DNA of 64,000 bases from assembly GCA_010671905.1 (NCBI GenBank), contig JAAHII010000001.1:7712026-7776025 (forward strand). Direction: 5' to 3'. Source of the stretch: Leptolyngbya sp. SIOISBB. Its GTDB lineage: Bacteria; Cyanobacteriota; Cyanobacteriia; Phormidesmidales; Phormidesmidaceae. Numbering within the stretch: position 1 is the first letter of the stretch; the number at the start of each line of letters is the position of its first letter. The notes under the pieces were generated by a model, which did no database searches, was not told the DNA's origin, and saw nothing but the letters and a program-made list of their open reading frames with translations. Of the stretch, positions 1-10,045 are shown one piece after another. The position numbers were made by a program, and so were the translations under genes.

Positions 1-366
1 CAATGACCTTGGTGACAGGCTGGTTTAGGAGAACGTGGGTGGGGAGGAGGAGTTTGAGATGCATGAGGGGAGTGGGGGAGTGGGTAGAGCCGATGGGGAG
101 GTGGGGGAGTGGGTAGAGCCGATGGGGAGGTGGGGGAGTGGGTGGGGAGTGAGTGGAGCGGATGGGGAGTGGGGGAGTCGGGGGAGGTGTGGGAGTTTTG
201 AATTTTGAGTTTTGAATTTTGAATTCCGTGTTGCTGATTACCCATTACCAGGAACTAAAAACCAAGAACTCAAAACTAATAACTAAGAACTCAAAACTAA
301 TAACTAAGAACTCAAAACTAAGAACTAAGAACTAAGAACTCAAAACTATTCCCCATTCCCTATCCC
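1..366. repeat. Low-complexity intergenic repeats
   Basis: No gene is visible. Bases 1-200 are G-rich tandem units built on variants of gggggagtgggtagagccga. Bases 240-350 are reiterated A-rich units such as aactaagaactcaaaacta. The same two repeat styles recur at 61,400-61,560, and the G-rich style recurs inside mfd near 23,240. The tract lies immediately downstream of the minus-strand ATPase beta gene, where atpC would be expected. Confidence 0.8.
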
Positions 367-1919
<1,553 letters not shown>

Positions 1920-2108
1920 GGTTTACCTTCCACTTGTTTGCAGTTGCAGAACTCCAACGTGTGCCTTCTCGCTGTCATCTAGGGACGGTCATCATTGAGT
2001 GGTCAAATCCTGACTGTGAGAGGGCAATCGCCCCTAGCCTGCGGCCTGAATGCGGGTGCGGGAGTACTCAATTCCTCAAGGTTTCTGGGATGAATGGATG
2101 ACGCGCCC

Positions 2109-2327
2109 TTAGGGGATCGCTAAGATGCACTCTTGCCAATAGAGTTCTAAGCGAGCTCGAAAGATTTCGGCTTCATAATCAAGCTGGTAGCAGCGTTCTA
2201 AAAGCTGCATGCGTTCGTTTCTGATGAACGTAAAGGGGTTCCAGAAAATTGGCTTGTGAGGACTAAAAATAGGTTGTTGGAGATAAGCCGCAGCCAGTCT
2301 TCCCCAAGAATTTTGTTTCATATACAT
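2109..2327 (-). CDS. Small hypothetical protein
   Basis: 72 residues, start MYMKQNSWG. A strong AGGAGG Shine-Dalgarno sequence sits 8 nt before the ATG, which is the main reason to accept it. The C-terminal half is aromatic and charged, with a likely helix (ERCYQLDYEAEIFRARLELY). No family recognised. It lies on the same strand as the atpD pair but is separated from it by about 190 bp. Confidence 0.55.
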   Translation of the reverse strand: MYMKQNSWGRLAAAYLQQPIFSPHKPIFWNPFTFIRNERMQLLERCYQLDYEAEIFRARLELYWQECILAIP

Positions 2328-2517
2328 GGCAATCGCCTCCTATCGCATCGGTCTAAAAATCCCTTGTTTGGGCTCAAAAACTCTTGGTCATCAGCCAGTA
2401 CGGAACATCGGATTTTCCGCATTCCTCAAGCTGCCGACTAGTGCCAGTGCTGGGCCGCTAGTCAACGATTGAACAACTGATTGACGGTGAGCCAATCGCC
2501 GATTCAGCCCCGATAGA

Positions 2518-2736
2518 TTAAGTGATTTCTGCTTCTGAGCGACGTTGCATAGACCGCTTGCGATTTTCTTCTGCTTGACGCTGCTGAGCCAAGGATTCAC
2601 GTGCCTCTTCCTGAATTTCTGCGCCCTTGCCAGTAGCGATTTCCTCTTCACTCCGTTCTAAAATGGCATGTTGGCGATGTTTTTCATGACGGCGCTGCTC
2701 GGTGATGTTTTGGCGGGCCTTATCCTGGGCAGACAT
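2518..2736 (-). CDS. Small highly charged helical protein
   Basis: 72 residues beginning MSAQDKARQNITEQRRHEKH. It is almost entirely charged or polar (E, K, R, Q) and should form one long helix or coiled coil. TTGAGG lies about 9 nt before the ATG. A promoter of the CTCA-N7-CTCA family points at it from about 155 bp upstream (2875-2906), supporting a real, regulated gene. No domain assigned; small charged proteins of this type are common in cyanobacteria and are often stress-linked, which is inference. Confidence 0.6.
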   Translation of the reverse strand: MSAQDKARQNITEQRRHEKHRQHAILERSEEEIATGKGAEIQEEARESLAQQRQAEENRKRSMQRRSEAEIT

Positions 2737-2874
2737 TATTCATGACCTCAAAATGTATTCAAGTAACTCGTCAATCACCTGGGTGACTACCAACCCGCTG
2801 AGCTTTCAGGCCAGGGAGGCAGTGACTTTGATCAGCCACTGATTCCAGGGGATTGATTGCTCCCTACACTCATT

Positions 2875-2906
2875 AAATTATCCAGAGAGTATGAGGATGT
2901 TATGAA
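2875..2906 (-). promoter_or_regulatory. CTCA-type promoter, site 1
   Basis: Read on the minus strand: TTCATAACATCCTCA (2906-2892), then exactly 11 nt, then the -10-like TAATTT (2880-2875). It points to the small charged protein gene starting at 2736. Confidence 0.6.
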
Positions 2907-2917
2907 GAAGATCGGTG

Positions 2918-3316
2918 CTATGGACAAACTTCATTCTCCGAATCAAGCTCAACAATGTTCAAGATGATTTGCATGAGTGCGATGGGGTCAAAGGGTTTGC
3001 CGACGATCGCCGCCGCCCCATCCTGCTGGATTTGCAGTTGGTCGGATACGCGATCGCGCGACACCAAACAAATGACTGGAATCTCTTGCGTCAAGGCATC
3101 GGCTTTGAGCTGAATCAAGATCTCCCGAGCATTGGGGTCGCCATCTACCACAATGACGTCAGGCAATTTATCCTGCGCTAGGGCAAACCAAGCTTGTGTT
3201 GATTTTGCGGTGAACACCTGCCAGCCCGAGAGCGTGCCGAGGCTAAACCGCAGGATGGCTTGGATATCATCCACATCTTCAATCAACAGCAAACGAAGAC
3301 AGCGCTGGGACGGCAT
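2918..3316 (-). CDS. Receiver-only response regulator
   Basis: Single-domain two-component receiver of about 132 residues using the ATG at 3316 (MPSQRCLRLLLIED); an in-frame start at 3364 would add 16 residues that do not look like family sequence. Seen: the acidic pocket (LLLIEDVDD), the phospho-acceptor Asp in DVIVVDGDPNA and the conserved Lys in VGKPFDP. There is no output domain, so it probably acts in a phosphorelay or by protein contact. It lies downstream of the related regulator at 3503-3880 on the same strand but has its own CTCA-type promoter at 3453-3484. Confidence 0.88.
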   Translation of the reverse strand: MPSQRCLRLLLIEDVDDIQAILRFSLGTLSGWQVFTAKSTQAWFALAQDKLPDVIVVDGDPNAREILIQLKADALTQEIPVICLVSRDRVSDQLQIQQDGAAAIVGKPFDPIALMQIILNIVELDSENEVCP

Positions 3317-3452
3317 AAACTCTTCGGACCTGTATCGGGTGGCAACTGCGATCGACCTATGCATGTTATCAGCGCTTGGTTATCCGGAACCGGTGAATTG
3401 CCCTGAAACAGATGGGTAAATTCACTTGCCCGAGTGAAATATATATGACTTG

Positions 3453-3484
3453 CTTGTAGCGAAAGAATATGAGGATCTTGTGGG
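3453..3484 (-). promoter_or_regulatory. CTCA-type promoter, site 2
   Basis: Minus strand: CCCACAAGATCCTCA (3484-3470), 11 nt, then TACAAG (3458-3453). It lies about 140 bp upstream of the receiver gene at 3316. Confidence 0.55.
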
Positions 3485-3502
3485 GAATCCCTCAAAGCAT
3501 GA

Positions 3503-3880
3503 TCACTGCCATCCCAAAAAGCCCGAAATCTGGCTGGCGAGTGTCATGGGATTAAAGGGTTTGGTGATCACGCCCTGGGCACCGAGGGCGTAGAATCGTC
3601 GGCGATCAGCGGATTGCGCCTTTGCGGTCAAAAAAATCACTGGAATGCCTTGAGTGTTGGGGGATTCTTGGAGCAATTGCAAGGTGGCGACCCCGTCGCG
3701 CCCTGGCATCATCACATCCAAAAGAATGGCATCTACAGACTCCGAGGCCACGATCACCAGTCCTTCATCACTCGACTGCGCCGTCAGCAACTCCCAACCC
3801 GCTTCCATCATTAGCCCCACCTGGGTAATTCGATGAATATCGACTTCGTCATCAATCAGCAGAATTCGTTTAGTCGGCAT
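3503..3880 (-). CDS. Receiver-only response regulator
   Basis: About 125 residues from the ATG at 3880 (MPTKRILLIDDEVDIHRI), chosen because GAAGGGACTGAAGCT precedes it and because the longer in-frame form adds unrelated sequence. Canonical receiver: IDDE acidic pair, phospho-Asp in AILLDVMMPGRDG, Thr in IFLTAKA, and Lys in VITKPFNP. No DNA-binding output domain. It is paralogous to the next minus-strand gene, with which it forms a tandem pair. The cognate kinase is not obvious; the large kinase at 46.5-51 kb is too distant to link. Confidence 0.9.
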   Translation of the reverse strand: MPTKRILLIDDEVDIHRITQVGLMMEAGWELLTAQSSDEGLVIVASESVDAILLDVMMPGRDGVATLQLLQESPNTQGIPVIFLTAKAQSADRRRFYALGAQGVITKPFNPMTLASQISGFLGWQ

Positions 3881-3998
3881 AGCTTCAGTCCCTTCACTCT
3901 TGGGTCGGTCTTTCGCAATCTTGACTGACAATCTCATTGGATGCGCGGCCACAGCTGGTTAGCGATACGTCCAGCCATCCTCACAAAAAAGAGAGATC

Positions 3999-4030
3999 GT
4001 CATAAGTTCCTCAAGATTCTTTTCTAAACT
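3999..4030 (+). promoter_or_regulatory. CTCA-type promoter, site 3
   Basis: GTCATAAGTTCCTCA (3999-4013), 11 nt, then TAAACT (4025-4030). It drives rightward toward the universal stress protein gene at 4168. Confidence 0.65.
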
Positions 4031-4167
4031 TGGATTGTTATAGCAGTAGCCTATACCACCTGGAAAATTAGCTGACTGATCACCGCATCACGCTTTGCAC
4101 AGTGGTTGAGACTCATAATCCCTACGCCCATACTGAGCTGCCCCCTCTTTAGAAGAGGATTTTCAAA

Positions 4168-4596
4168 ATGACGTTATTTACTAGCAACAATGTTTTGGTG
4201 CCCATCGATTTTTCTAAAGAGGCCCATCAGGCTCTAGTCGATACCCTCACATTTGTGAAAGATCCGGCTAAACTACATGTTCTCTATGTGCTGCGTCCGC
4301 TAGAGCCGACAGAACCCGGCACGGTTTGGCAGACAGTAGATAATAAAACCCGTATTGATCACATCAAAGCCACGTTTGACAAAGAATTTCCAGATGAGGC
4401 GTATCAGCAAGTGAAATTTGCGGTCAAAGTCGGCAACCCTGGTGCTGAGATCATCGACTATTCTGAACACAACGCTATTGATCTGATCGTAATTCCATCG
4501 AGGGGCCGCACCGGGCTGTCTCGGTTTTTGCTGGGGTCGGTCGCAGAACGCGTTGTCCGCTTTTCCCACTGCCCGGTTTTGGTTCTTCGGAAATAG
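4168..4596 (+). CDS. Universal stress protein (UspA family)
   Basis: Single Usp domain of 142 residues, the usual length. The N-terminal strand NVLVPIDFS and the C-terminal ATP-binding signature G-x2-G-x9-G-S (SRGRTGLSRFLLGS) are present, so an ATP-binding Usp is likely. These cytoplasmic proteins are induced by starvation and other stress. AGAAGAGGA lies just before the ATG. It is monocistronic, with a CTCA-type promoter about 140 bp upstream, matching stress-linked control. Confidence 0.92.
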   Translation: MTLFTSNNVLVPIDFSKEAHQALVDTLTFVKDPAKLHVLYVLRPLEPTEPGTVWQTVDNKTRIDHIKATFDKEFPDEAYQQVKFAVKVGNPGAEIIDYSEHNAIDLIVIPSRGRTGLSRFLLGSVAERVVRFSHCPVLVLRK

Positions 4597-4796
4597 CTTT
4601 GTCTCAGTAGCTGGGCCTCATTAAGTCGGTGGGCTGGATCAAACTGAGAATAAGCTATCGTGCTACAAGTCTTGCGCAGAGAGAGTTTAGCGCTTTGTGA
4701 AGTGGATGCTGCGTTTTACAGATAATTGCGTTCTCCTACTTAAACGTAAAACTGATCGCTGATTGAGCGAAGTCAAAATCAGCGATGTGGCTTGGG

Positions 4797-4856
4797 AAGT
4801 TGCTGGAAAATAGCGTCCCCAATCGTTGGAGTTTGGCACTGCCAAACCCTGACAGA
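4797..4856. repeat. Dispersed repeat, copy 1
   Basis: A roughly 58-bp stretch containing gaaaatagcgtcccc and ggcactgccaaacc is about 85% identical by eye to 36,243-36,301. It lies in the 360-bp gap between usp and the next gene, where nothing else is recognised. Confidence 0.55.
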
Positions 4857-4958
4857 TACATTTCTATCCTAGGACGGTTATTCAAGCGCTGAGCCCTTGG
4901 GGCGCACCATGAGATCGCACCTAGACACCCATGCTGATCAACGACAAGAGATCCTAAT

Positions 4959-5567
4959 GTGGCTGATTCAAATGCCAAAACTGCCATCATTGTGGCTTTG
5001 TTAGCCTTTACCGGCACGATAACTGCGGCTGTGATTTCCAACTGGGGATTTTGGGAGCCGGACGAGTCGGATCCGCCTGGTCAGACTTCACTCTCACGCG
5101 AAGATCCGGGCTCAGCAGTAGGCAACACGAATGGCAATACCAATGGAACTACCCACAGCAGCGATACTGAAACTCCCGTTGTGATAGCACCTCACGCGCC
5201 AGAAATTCAGATCAACCAGCGCTACACACTGTGGGGTGAAAACACGATGCAGTTTCACCTCGAACCCGGTGAAGAAACAACCATTCGAGGGATGGATCTG
5301 TACGCCAATGTCGCCACCTACCCCGCTGCCAGTTGTGCCGGCCCTGGATTTGTGCCATTTACCTGGCAGATCAGAGAACCTTACCCAGGGGGCGGCGATC
5401 TGGAAATTCGCAGAACCCTGATGGGCGGCAAGACAGAGCAGATTGGCTTAGGCTCCATGGGCAGAGCAACCATTGGGATTTGCGATGATCCCGTATTCAA
5501 GAACAACGGCCTTGAGGAGATTTTTATTGAAGTGAGATATGCTTCAGCGGCCCCGACTGATAAGTGA
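4959..5567 (+). CDS. Membrane-anchored hypothetical protein
   Basis: 202 residues from a GTG start (GTG GCT GAT); the overlapping ATG at 4957 is in another frame. An N-terminal membrane anchor (about residues 8-30) is followed by a low-complexity G/N/T/S linker (about 35-70) and a soluble domain of about 125 residues with two well-separated cysteines (PAASCAGPGF and TIGICDDPVF) that could form a disulfide. Topology suggests a periplasmic or extracellular domain. No family recognised. Confidence 0.65.
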   Translation: MADSNAKTAIIVALLAFTGTITAAVISNWGFWEPDESDPPGQTSLSREDPGSAVGNTNGNTNGTTHSSDTETPVVIAPHAPEIQINQRYTLWGENTMQFHLEPGEETTIRGMDLYANVATYPAASCAGPGFVPFTWQIREPYPGGGDLEIRRTLMGGKTEQIGLGSMGRATIGICDDPVFKNNGLEEIFIEVRYASAAPTDK

Positions 5568-6190
5568 TGAGTGATGAGTACGCCTTTATCAGCGTGGGTT
5601 AGCAGGAGTGCTGTCAGCGTTTCGGGTGTCGGTAATAAAGGAAATTATCACAGGGCGATGAAGTGCTTGTCCCTATACAACAACTGCGTTATGAGCAATA
5701 GGACTTAGCAAGTAGGGTAGGCATTTTGATATAAGTGAGGTGTGCACAATCTAATCTGACAATACATAGATTGCGGTTGAGAAACGTTGGCTTAGCCTGG
5801 CCGGAGGCCGTAAACCCAACGCCCGCATGGGTTATACGCTAACCCATCCTACAAATAATCGAGCCCTCCTACTTACAGACTTGAGGCTAGCATCAATCCT
5901 CTAATGCCCACCACATTCTAGAAAAGGTGGGCAACTTCAAGTTCTCATTCAATGACAAATCGGTTAGGATTTTGCCCATCCTACAAAATGCTTAGCTTTT
6001 GCCGAATGAAGGGCATATTTCGCTCTATGTGAATCATTATCAAATGATATTGAAAACACTGATCAATGCCACTGTATAACAGCCTCAATGCACACTGACC
6101 GTCGAGAGGTGATCGGTTAAAGTTCAATGCGATCGGCGTCAAGTGATTGGAAACGTTGGACCCAAATATTAACTACAATCTTTTAAAACG
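5568..6190. other. Intergenic region with short dispersed repeats
   Basis: No credible ORF. Segments such as aacccaacgcccgcatggg and gctaacccatcctac near 5810-5855, and tttgcccatcctacaaaatg near 5972, are of the short GGGT/ACCC repeat type common between bacterial genes. Confidence 0.5.
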
Positions 6191-6478
6191 ATGTCTAAAA
6201 ACTCATCCCAACAAGACCTTAGCCTCTTATCCGTATTGGTCGGTATCGTCGTGGCTGGTATAACCGCCATGATTCTCTCTTTACTGATTACTCAATTCAA
6301 TTGGCCTGAACTATATAGTTCTTTGATCCCAGTTAGTTTGGCGATTCCAGTTGGTATGTTAAGCACGTATAGTTGGCAAAAGGGAGTAAAAAATCTCACC
6401 CGCAATGATTACACGACAAGTATTATGGCCGGGATAGGTGCAGCAGTTGGTTTACTGACAGCTGAAATATTTCTATAA
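6191..6478 (+). CDS. Small integral membrane protein
   Basis: 95 residues with three predicted transmembrane helices (about 13-35, 42-60 and 75-94) and a short charged loop (WQKGVKNLTRND). No family recognised. Base composition is more AT-rich than the neighbours, and the gene is isolated between two long noncoding stretches, hinting at acquired DNA. No strong Shine-Dalgarno sequence is visible before the ATG. Confidence 0.55.
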   Translation: MSKNSSQQDLSLLSVLVGIVVAGITAMILSLLITQFNWPELYSSLIPVSLAIPVGMLSTYSWQKGVKNLTRNDYTTSIMAGIGAAVGLLTAEIFL

Positions 6479-6914
6479 ATAATGCAAAAATGGGTTTAAC
6501 AAGCGTTTTAAGTGAACTCGATGCGGCTTGGCTCGTTGATGTTCACTTCCAGATTCGCCGTTTAAATGCCGGGTCTATGATTCTATGTTTTTAGTAAGAT
6601 TTGGCTGTAAAGGGGGGCAAAAAGTTCTTTTTGAAACGGATTTTTAGTCATTTCTCATTATTCAGAATTATTCAACCTTTGGGATTTGACATGTCCTAAA
6701 AGCCATGCCTTAATCTATGTCACCTTAAGCCCTGGGTCGAGGAATATTTGCAGATGTCTCTAGTTTTCGAATGGTTGCCCCACAGAGGCAACCATTCCTT
6801 AGATACACCAAGCTTTTAACAGAAGTGGATGAACGACGGATCAGGCAATTCAAACCATAACTCGGAAGCGATATTTGCTAAATCTAATCCGCAAGGTCAT
6901 TGGGCCTACTTACC
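6479..6914. other. Noncoding gap before IS110 copy
   Basis: No ORF, hairpin terminator or recognisable repeat was found here. It ends at the right terminus (tagatactgtg) of the minus-strand IS110 copy. Confidence 0.4.
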
Positions 6915-6939
6915 TAGATACTGTGTTGATTTTGGTGTG

Positions 6940-7920
6940 TCAAGTAGTGCGAGGCAGTAGTTTGTCCGGGTCAAAGGGTTTTCCCGACTTGAGGATGCCA
7001 TAGATGACGCGAATGAGCTTGTGCATCAAAGCGCCAATGACCTGCATTTTGGCCTTGCCTGCGGCCAAGAGCCGTTCACCAGAAGCGCGGGCTTGGGGAC
7101 ACCGCCGCCACCAGGTCAGCGCGGGAAAGTAAAGGGCCTTGCGGAGTCGTCGATTGCCAATTTTGCACAACCGCGTTTTGCCCTGCACGGAGGTGCCGGA
7201 AGTGTGTTCTTGCGGAGTTAACCCCGCAAAGGCGGCCAGTTGACGGGCCGAGTCAAAGTGCTCAATCGCCCCGATTTCCGCCAGCACCCGTGCGGCCGTC
7301 CTCTCCCCCACGCCCACGATGCTGGTGAGCAATGCCTGCTGATGTTGCAGCGACTCATGCGCCTGAATATGTTCGTGCAAGCGCTTTTTTACCGTTTCCA
7401 CCTGCCCCTGTAGAAATTGGATATGGGCGACGATATCGGCCTCGAAGTCTTGGGGAGTGACTTTGAGGCGGTTCTTCTCTTCGGTCAGCATGTGCTCTAA
7501 GGCATCGAGGCGACGGGTAGAGCCTTGCAGCTGACTGACCTCGGTGGCCGATGGTTGCCACAGGGCGGGCTTGAGGTCGCGGCAGAATTGTGCAATCAAC
7601 TTCGCATCAGCACGATCACTCTGGGTGCGAGAGAGTTGGCTTTTACTGTAGCCTTTCACCCGCAACGGATTCACGATGCTGACTCGATGCCCTTGCTGAT
7701 GTAGATAGAGCGCGAGGGCATGACCGTAGATGCTGGTGGCTTCTAAGCAGGCGTGAACCGCTCCCACACCTGGCTGTTCCAGCCACTGACTCAGTTGCTC
7801 AAAGCCGTCGGCATCGTTGGAGAAGTGCTCATACTTGGAACGTTTGGCGCTTTTCAGCAGGGCCACGTGAAAGTCACTCTTGCTGATATCAATGCCCAAA
7901 GGCATCGTCGAATCACTCAT
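6940..7920 (-). CDS. IS110 family transposase (DEDD recombinase)
   Basis: 326 residues from the ATG at 7920 (MSDSTMPLGIDISK); a 10-residue longer form starting at 7950 is possible. The N-terminal RuvC-like DEDD domain shows Asp in GIDISK, Glu in CLEATS and the Asp pair in SDRADAK. The C-terminal Transposase_20 domain shows VGVGERTAARVLAEIG, FAGLTPQEHTSG and GNRRLRKALY, with the catalytic Ser probably in the TSGTSVQGK stretch. Such enzymes insert and excise without DDE chemistry, guided by an RNA from the element's noncoding end. The ORF is intact, so the copy may be active. Confidence 0.93.
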   Translation of the reverse strand: MSDSTMPLGIDISKSDFHVALLKSAKRSKYEHFSNDADGFEQLSQWLEQPGVGAVHACLEATSIYGHALALYLHQQGHRVSIVNPLRVKGYSKSQLSRTQSDRADAKLIAQFCRDLKPALWQPSATEVSQLQGSTRRLDALEHMLTEEKNRLKVTPQDFEADIVAHIQFLQGQVETVKKRLHEHIQAHESLQHQQALLTSIVGVGERTAARVLAEIGAIEHFDSARQLAAFAGLTPQEHTSGTSVQGKTRLCKIGNRRLRKALYFPALTWWRRCPQARASGERLLAAGKAKMQVIGALMHKLIRVIYGILKSGKPFDPDKLLPRTT

Positions 7921-8165
7921 GAGGGGGAGGCTCCTGAACGAGAAGAACACATCGTCACTCAGCGCTATCCTTGTGAATCCTGGGTGGGTCTTACGAGAAG
8001 ACGTCCTGTCATACTGTCCAGTCTGCTGACACGATGAAGACGGACCAGGGGGTGGAAGGCTCTTATCTAAGTCGCAAGCTCAGTCGGGCTTGAGGGCGCG
8101 TCCAGAGTCGCTTCCAAAACTATTATTGCTGGCCCATCCCACATACAAGGGCGCGTCATCAATTA
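7921..8165 (-). ncRNA. Candidate bridge/seek RNA region of IS110 copy 1
   Basis: 245-nt noncoding left end between the element border and the transposase ATG. Comparison with copy 2 shows conserved blocks (ggacagtatga, cacccaggattcacaagga) around a tract that differs in sequence but keeps a hairpin: GTCTT/AAGAC here (7988-8002) against GCTG/CAGC in copy 2 (8426-8437). IS110 elements encode their guide RNA in such regions; the assignment here is inference. Confidence 0.45.
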
Positions 8166-8287
8166 AAACCAAAACGCTTTCGGTGTAGGTATTACCGCGC
8201 CCGCTCCATAAACCTAGCTAGGGGCTGAACCGCCTTCAGCATAAGGATTTAACCACTAATTGATGACGCGCCCTTGTATGTGGGATG
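8135..8287. repeat. 31-bp perfect inverted repeat at facing IS left ends
   Basis: Arm 1 (8135-8165) ends CGCGTCATCAATTA and arm 2 (8257-8287) begins TAATTGATGACGCG; they are perfect reverse complements over 31 bp. Outward of the arms the similarity continues, imperfectly, into both IS110 copies. About 90 bp of unrelated sequence lies between the arms. Confidence 0.85.
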
Positions 8288-9259
8288 AACCGCGAGAATA
8301 GTCTTGGAAGTGGCTCTGGACAGCCCCTCAAGCCCTTTCGACCGGAGCTTGCGAGCTAGATTAAGAGCCTTTCTCGTTGTGGCCCCTCCCCATCGGGTCA
8401 GCAGATTGGACAGTATGAAAGGGACGCTGTTCCCAGCACCACCCAGGATTCACAAGGATAGCGCTGCATTTGTATCAACAGGGACATTGAGTCAGCATCG
8501 TCAATCCACTGCGGGTGAAAGGCTACAGCAAAAGCCAACTCTCTCGCACCCAGAGTGATCGCGCCGATGCCAAACTGATTGCGCAATTCTGCCGTGACCT
8601 CACCCCATCACCGTGGCAACCGTCCGCCATCGAGGTGAGCCAGTTGCAGGGCTATACCCGTCGTCTGGAGGCCCTCGAGCACATGCTCACCGAAGAGAAG
8701 AATCGTCTCCAAGTCACCCCTCAGGACTTAGAAGCCGATATCAAGGCCCATATCCAGTTTCTGCAGGGGCAGGTGGAAACGGTAAAACAGCGCTTGCACG
8801 AACATATTCAGGCGCATGAGTCGCTGCAACATCAGCAGGCATTGCTCACCCGCATCGTGGGGGTCGGGGAGCGTACGGCCGCACGGGTGCTGGCGGAAAT
8901 CGGGGCGATTGAGCACTTTGACTCGGCCCGTCAACTGGCCGCCTTTGCGGGGTTAACCCCGCAAGAACACACCTCCGGCACCTCCGTGCAGGGCAAAACG
9001 CGGTTGTGCAAAATTGGCAATCGACGACTCCGTAAGGCCCTTTACTTTCCCGCGCTGACTTGGTGGCGACGGTGTCCCCAAGCTCGGGTGTTTGGCGAAC
9101 GCCTCTTAGCCGCTGGCAAGGCCAAGATGCAGGTCATTGGCGCTTTGATGCACAAGCTGATCCGCGTCATCTATGGCATCCTCAAATCCAGGCAACCGTT
9201 CGATCCAGACAAACTACTGCCACGCAGTATTTGACACGCCAAAATCAACACAGTATCTA
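8257..9259 (+). mobile_element. IS110-type insertion sequence, internally deleted copy
   Basis: The same element as 6915-8165 in the opposite orientation, about 1.0 kb long. Adding the missing 253 bp gives about 1.256 kb, matching the intact copy. The left noncoding end (8257-8465) is diverged from copy 1. The right end reaches CACAGTATCTA at 9259. Confidence 0.75.
8461..9234 (+). pseudogene. Truncated IS110 transposase
   Basis: The 5' part of the gene is missing: noncoding sequence up to ...gatagcgct is joined directly to the codon region homologous to residues ALYLHQQGH of copy 1, at a GCGCT present at both breakpoints. A CGA-to-TGA change then gives a stop in place of Arg. From 8515 an open frame of 239 residues remains, containing SDRADAK, VGVGERTAARVLAEIG and the C-terminal domain but lacking the first Asp and Glu of the DEDD site. 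It cannot be catalytically active. Confidence 0.9.
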
Positions 9260-9327
9260 AATACTGGCAAATGGCCAATCGTTAAAACTGGCTGATTCTA
9301 AAGCACTCTGTCTTTAAGAATGGTCAA

Positions 9328-9798
9328 CTAGCCAGGAACTGACTTGCGAAAACAGGGATCTAGCTTCAACCGAGTCTTCAACTTGGCTAGTTCGCCAATC
9401 GTATCCACGACGCATTCGCGATTGCGGTCATCGGTCAAATAACTCATGGAGCTTTCTAGCGTTCCGATGAACTTCTCAAATCCGGCGAGCAGGGCTACTT
9501 GTTCATCGGGTTCGCTGTCACTAGTCTCAGTTGCCATCAAGATTTGCGTCGAGAGATGATAATCACCGCCTGACTCCTGCACATGCCTAGAAGCACTGTC
9601 AAAACTCTGGCTATGGCCATTACTCCCTGACAGACCCACAAACGGCGAAAACCGATCTTCGGCGGTATATCGCAATCCTAAACGAGTAAAGCGATTAATC
9701 ATTTCAGTGACGGAAACGCCCTCTTCGGAGGCTTTATTTTTTAACTGGTCGGCCAGCGATTCTGGCAGCCGGATACTCATGGACTTTTTGACGGACAT
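9328..9798 (-). CDS. Ribbon-helix-helix domain protein
   Basis: 156 residues from the ATG at 9798 (MSVKKSMSIRLPESLADQL); the longer in-frame start at 9846 would run into the operator palindrome. Residues 5-45 form a ribbon-helix-helix DNA-binding fold (SIRLPESLADQLKNKASEEG, then VSVTEMINRFTRLGLR). The C-terminal two thirds is acidic with no known domain. A perfect 10-bp-arm palindrome (9836-9857) lies 38 bp upstream and a related one (9997-10018) upstream of the divergent gene. I infer autoregulation and possible control of the neighbour. It could be the antitoxin of an unrecognised pair. Confidence 0.75.
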   Translation of the reverse strand: MSVKKSMSIRLPESLADQLKNKASEEGVSVTEMINRFTRLGLRYTAEDRFSPFVGLSGSNGHSQSFDSASRHVQESGGDYHLSTQILMATETSDSEPDEQVALLAGFEKFIGTLESSMSYLTDDRNRECVVDTIGELAKLKTRLKLDPCFRKSVPG

Positions 9799-9835
9799 AG
9801 CGACTCTGACGCTCACCGTATTTAAGTGTAATAGA

Positions 9836-9857
9836 AAATAGTTCAAATGAACTATTT
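9836..9857. promoter_or_regulatory. Palindromic operator candidate 1
   Basis: AAATAGTTCA-AA-TGAACTATTT, a perfect palindrome with 10-bp arms, 38 bp upstream of the RHH gene. It shares the core TAGTTC...GAACTA with 9997-10018. Confidence 0.6.
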
Positions 9858-9996
9858 AGTGCAAATCTGTGCTGTTGCTGGCGATCGCACGCCCTTCAAA
9901 AATCCCTAGAATACCTGCACTTACAGCAGTTGTATTTTTCTAGAATTCATATGCAGGGTTTTTGCGTCGCATTTGCAGCGCTTCAGCAACTAGACG

Positions 9997-10018
9997 CTAT
10001 AGTTCTGATGAACTATAG
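9997..10018. promoter_or_regulatory. Palindromic operator candidate 2
   Basis: CTATAGTTC-TGAT-GAACTATAG, 9-bp arms, 28 bp upstream of the ATG of the gene at 10,046. Same TAGTTC/GAACTA half sites as candidate 1. Confidence 0.6.
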
Positions 10019-10045
10019 TTTAGGTGTATTGAATGAGGTGGATGT

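Larger units (their letters stand above)
6915..8165 (-). mobile_element. IS110-type insertion sequence, intact copy
   Basis: About 1.25 kb. Borders are inferred by comparison with the second copy (8257-9259). Both share the right end, running from the transposase stop to CACAGTATCTA, and both share the left noncoding end starting TAATTGATGACGCGC. No terminal inverted repeats or target duplication are seen, as expected for IS110 elements. The copies face each other with their left ends inward. Confidence 0.75.

Noticed and set aside
2066-2096. ACTCAATTCCTCAAGG, a CTCA-like pair
   Set aside because: The half sites are 8 bp apart, not 11, and no -10-like hexamer follows at 11 nt.
4736-5041. 101-codon minus-strand ORF overlapping the start of the 4959-5567 gene
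   Set aside because: No ribosome-binding site, no family-like sequence, and it overlaps a better plus-strand gene and a dispersed repeat.
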